From Caballeronia glebae (GTDB lineage: Bacteria > Pseudomonadota > Gammaproteobacteria > Burkholderiales > Burkholderiaceae): a stretch of DNA of 64,000 bases. The stretch spans positions 1-64,000 of the forward strand of contig NZ_FCOJ02000027.1 in assembly GCF_001545035.1 (NCBI RefSeq), given 5' to 3'. Below are positions 62,745 to 64,000 of the stretch, piece after piece. Each line of letters begins with the position of its first letter. The first letter of the stretch is position 1. Under the pieces are notes generated by a model that saw nothing but the letters and a program-made list of their open reading frames with translations, was not told the DNA's origin and did no database searches. The position numbers and the translations under genes are program-made.

Positions 62745-63862
62745 GACGCGAAGTCCTCGGGATGCAGCGGCGCGACGACGCGCACTTTCTCGCCCGCCGA
62801 AACCGTATGCACGCCTTGCCACACGATGCGCTCGCCCGCTTCGATGCCGCCCGCGAGCGTCACGGTGCGCTCGCCATAGCGCGCGACTTCGACGCGTCGC
62901 AGTTCGAGCGCATCGCCCGGTTGCTTCACGATCCATACGGCGGGATGGCCGTTGTCGTGAAAGAGCGCCGTCGATGGAATCGTGAACGCGCCCTTGTCCG
63001 CACTCGCCGATGCGAACGCGATATCCGCCGTCATGCCGAGGCGCACGTCGGGCGTCGGCGCTTCGAGCGTGAGCTTCGCGCGCCAGGTGCGGCTTTGCGT
63101 GTCGGCGGCGGGCGAGAGCTCGCGCACGCGCGCCTTGAAGGTCTTCCCCGGCAATGCCGCGAGCTTCACGCTCGCTTCGTGCCCCACGGCGAATGCGGCG
63201 AGCGTGGCTTCGGGCACGTCGCAGATCACGTCGATGTCGCCGCTCCATGCAAGCGTGTAGACCGCCTGGCCCGCCGTGACGTTCTGGCCGGTGTCGGCCT
63301 GCTCGGCGGTGATCACGCCCGCGTGATCGGCGGCCAGCGTCGCGTAGCGCAGTTGATCGGCGGACAGCCCGGCCTGCTGCTGCGCCTGATTGCGCTGCGC
63401 GAGCGCGGATGCGTAGGCGTTCTGCGTCTGTTCGAGCTGCGCGGGCGCGATGAGATTTTCTGCGGCCTGAGCGCGATCGCGGTCGAGTTGCTGCTTCGCA
63501 TAGACGAGCTGATGCTCGGCGGCGTCGAGCTGCGCGCGGGCGCTTGCGCTGTTCTTCTCGGCATCGGCGGGATCGAGCCGGGCGACGACCTGGCCCGCCT
63601 TCACGCTATCGCCGAGGCGCGCGCGCCGTTCGAGAATCTTGCCGTTGATGCGAAAGGAAAGCGGCGTCGAATAGCGCGATTGAACCTGACCGGGCAGGCT
63701 GGATGCGTTCGCGTGACCATCGGCTTGCGCCGCCACGGCGACGACCGGACGCGGCGCGGGCGCGGGCGTCTCATGCCGCTTGCAGGCGACGAGCGCAACG
63801 CAGACGATCGGGACGAATGCCGCGCGCGCGACGATCGACGCGGGTGAGTGCAAGAGCTTCAC
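62741..63862 (-). CDS. RND efflux periplasmic adaptor (HlyD/AcrA-like lipoprotein)
   Basis: 373 residues from a GTG start at 63862. GAGG lies 5-6 bases upstream and the resulting N-terminus gives a lipoprotein signal ending in ALVAC (Cys 27); longer ATG-started frames lack a signal. Then come a biotinyl-lipoyl half (GDSVKAGQVVARLDPADAE), a coiled-coil hairpin (ASARAQLDAAEHQLVYAKQQ; LAQRNQAQQQAGLSADQLR), and beta-barrel regions. It links the RND pump to the NodT duct. The first gene of the three-gene operon; no regulator gene is visible inside the window. Confidence 0.9.
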   Translation of the reverse strand: MKLLHSPASIVARAAFVPIVCVALVACKRHETPAPAPRPVVAVAAQADGHANASSLPGQVQSRYSTPLSFRINGKILERRARLGDSVKAGQVVARLDPADAEKNSASARAQLDAAEHQLVYAKQQLDRDRAQAAENLIAPAQLEQTQNAYASALAQRNQAQQQAGLSADQLRYATLAADHAGVITAEQADTGQNVTAGQAVYTLAWSGDIDVICDVPEATLAAFAVGHEASVKLAALPGKTFKARVRELSPAADTQSRTWRAKLTLEAPTPDVRLGMTADIAFASASADKGAFTIPSTALFHDNGHPAVWIVKQPGDALELRRVEVARYGERTVTLAGGIEAGERIVWQGVHTVSAGEKVRVVAPLHPEDFAS

Positions 63863-64000
63863 AGGAACCTCGGCGCCCGCAAGGGCATGGTGCCGCGCGC
63901 CTCGAAACAGTGACGCGCCGCTCATGGGCGAAGCAGGAGAATGGGCTGCCCGGCGGCAATTTCGAGATACTAGCGTGAGCGGGGCGGATCGGTGCATCGA
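63863..64000 (-). promoter_or_regulatory. Upstream region of the RND operon
   Basis: The last 138 bases hold no supported gene. They must contain the promoter of the efflux operon transcribed leftward, but no clear -35/-10 pair or operator can be named. Confidence 0.3.

Noticed and set aside
62745..63248. N-terminal extension of the RND pump frame to 1207 residues
   Set aside because: The extension is antisense-like, Arg-rich reading over the adaptor gene; the conserved pump N-terminus starts at 62744.

Overview
The window is a high-GC, densely coded chromosomal segment of a betaproteobacterium, most likely Burkholderiaceae of the Paraburkholderia/Caballeronia type. The 3' end of a 23S rRNA, a 5S rRNA of Burkholderia type, a complete wsp operon, a lysine/alanine-extended HU protein, NodT-type efflux lipoproteins and a Gram-negative trimeric porin all point that way. 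The genus call is inference from recalled family sequences; no search was run.

Layout. 1-368: end of an rRNA operon with its terminator. 496-6713: a lipoprotein, a LacI-type regulator with a perfect operator palindrome in front of xylD-xylB (oxidative, Weimberg-type xylose catabolism), a small hypothetical gene and a lipoprotein metallo-beta-lactamase. 6772-15383: wspABCDEF-wspR, a chemoreceptor-like system driving a diguanylate cyclase. 15474-19548 (minus): two small genes, a LysE exporter, an aldo/keto reductase and a ClC transporter. 19662-22710: a phospholipase-D/VTT membrane protein gene that carries a frameshift, overlapping an endonuclease/exonuclease/phosphatase gene. 22930-26892: histone-like HU, LysR regulator, SDR and a DEDDh exonuclease/GIY-YIG nuclease fusion. 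27028-31147: ATP-grasp, alpha-E, transglutaminase-like and Anbu (proteasome-like) genes, a known but functionally unexplained association. 31313-34164 (minus): porin and YihY/BrkB membrane protein.

34440-46364 is an almost complete selenocysteine module. It holds formate dehydrogenase-N alpha (with an in-frame UGA at codon 197 and a hairpin directly behind it), beta and gamma, then fdhE, selA, selB, two VTT-family membrane protein genes and the tRNA-Sec gene selC. Only selD is not in the window. Downstream of selC lies a distinctly AT-richer patch with one diguanylate cyclase gene, bracketed by a 16-base direct repeat.

47863-54795 (minus) is the region I judge most likely to be an undescribed system. 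It encodes a GntR/HutC regulator, an AprA-like flavoprotein, an AprB-like two-cluster ferredoxin, a sulfonate/nitrate-type ABC importer and a HEAT-repeat protein, tightly packed and probably one operon. 54954-58085 carries a small serine hydrolase, a sulfate-binding protein and a second ClC protein whose internal proton glutamate is replaced by valine. 58129-63862 (minus) is an overlapping tripartite RND efflux operon (adaptor, pump, outer-membrane factor).

Unusual residues read directly from the translations include an alanine where the Anbu-linked transglutaminase should have its nucleophilic cysteine, a degraded c-di-GMP inhibitory site in WspR, and a PAP2 domain lacking its catalytic motifs.
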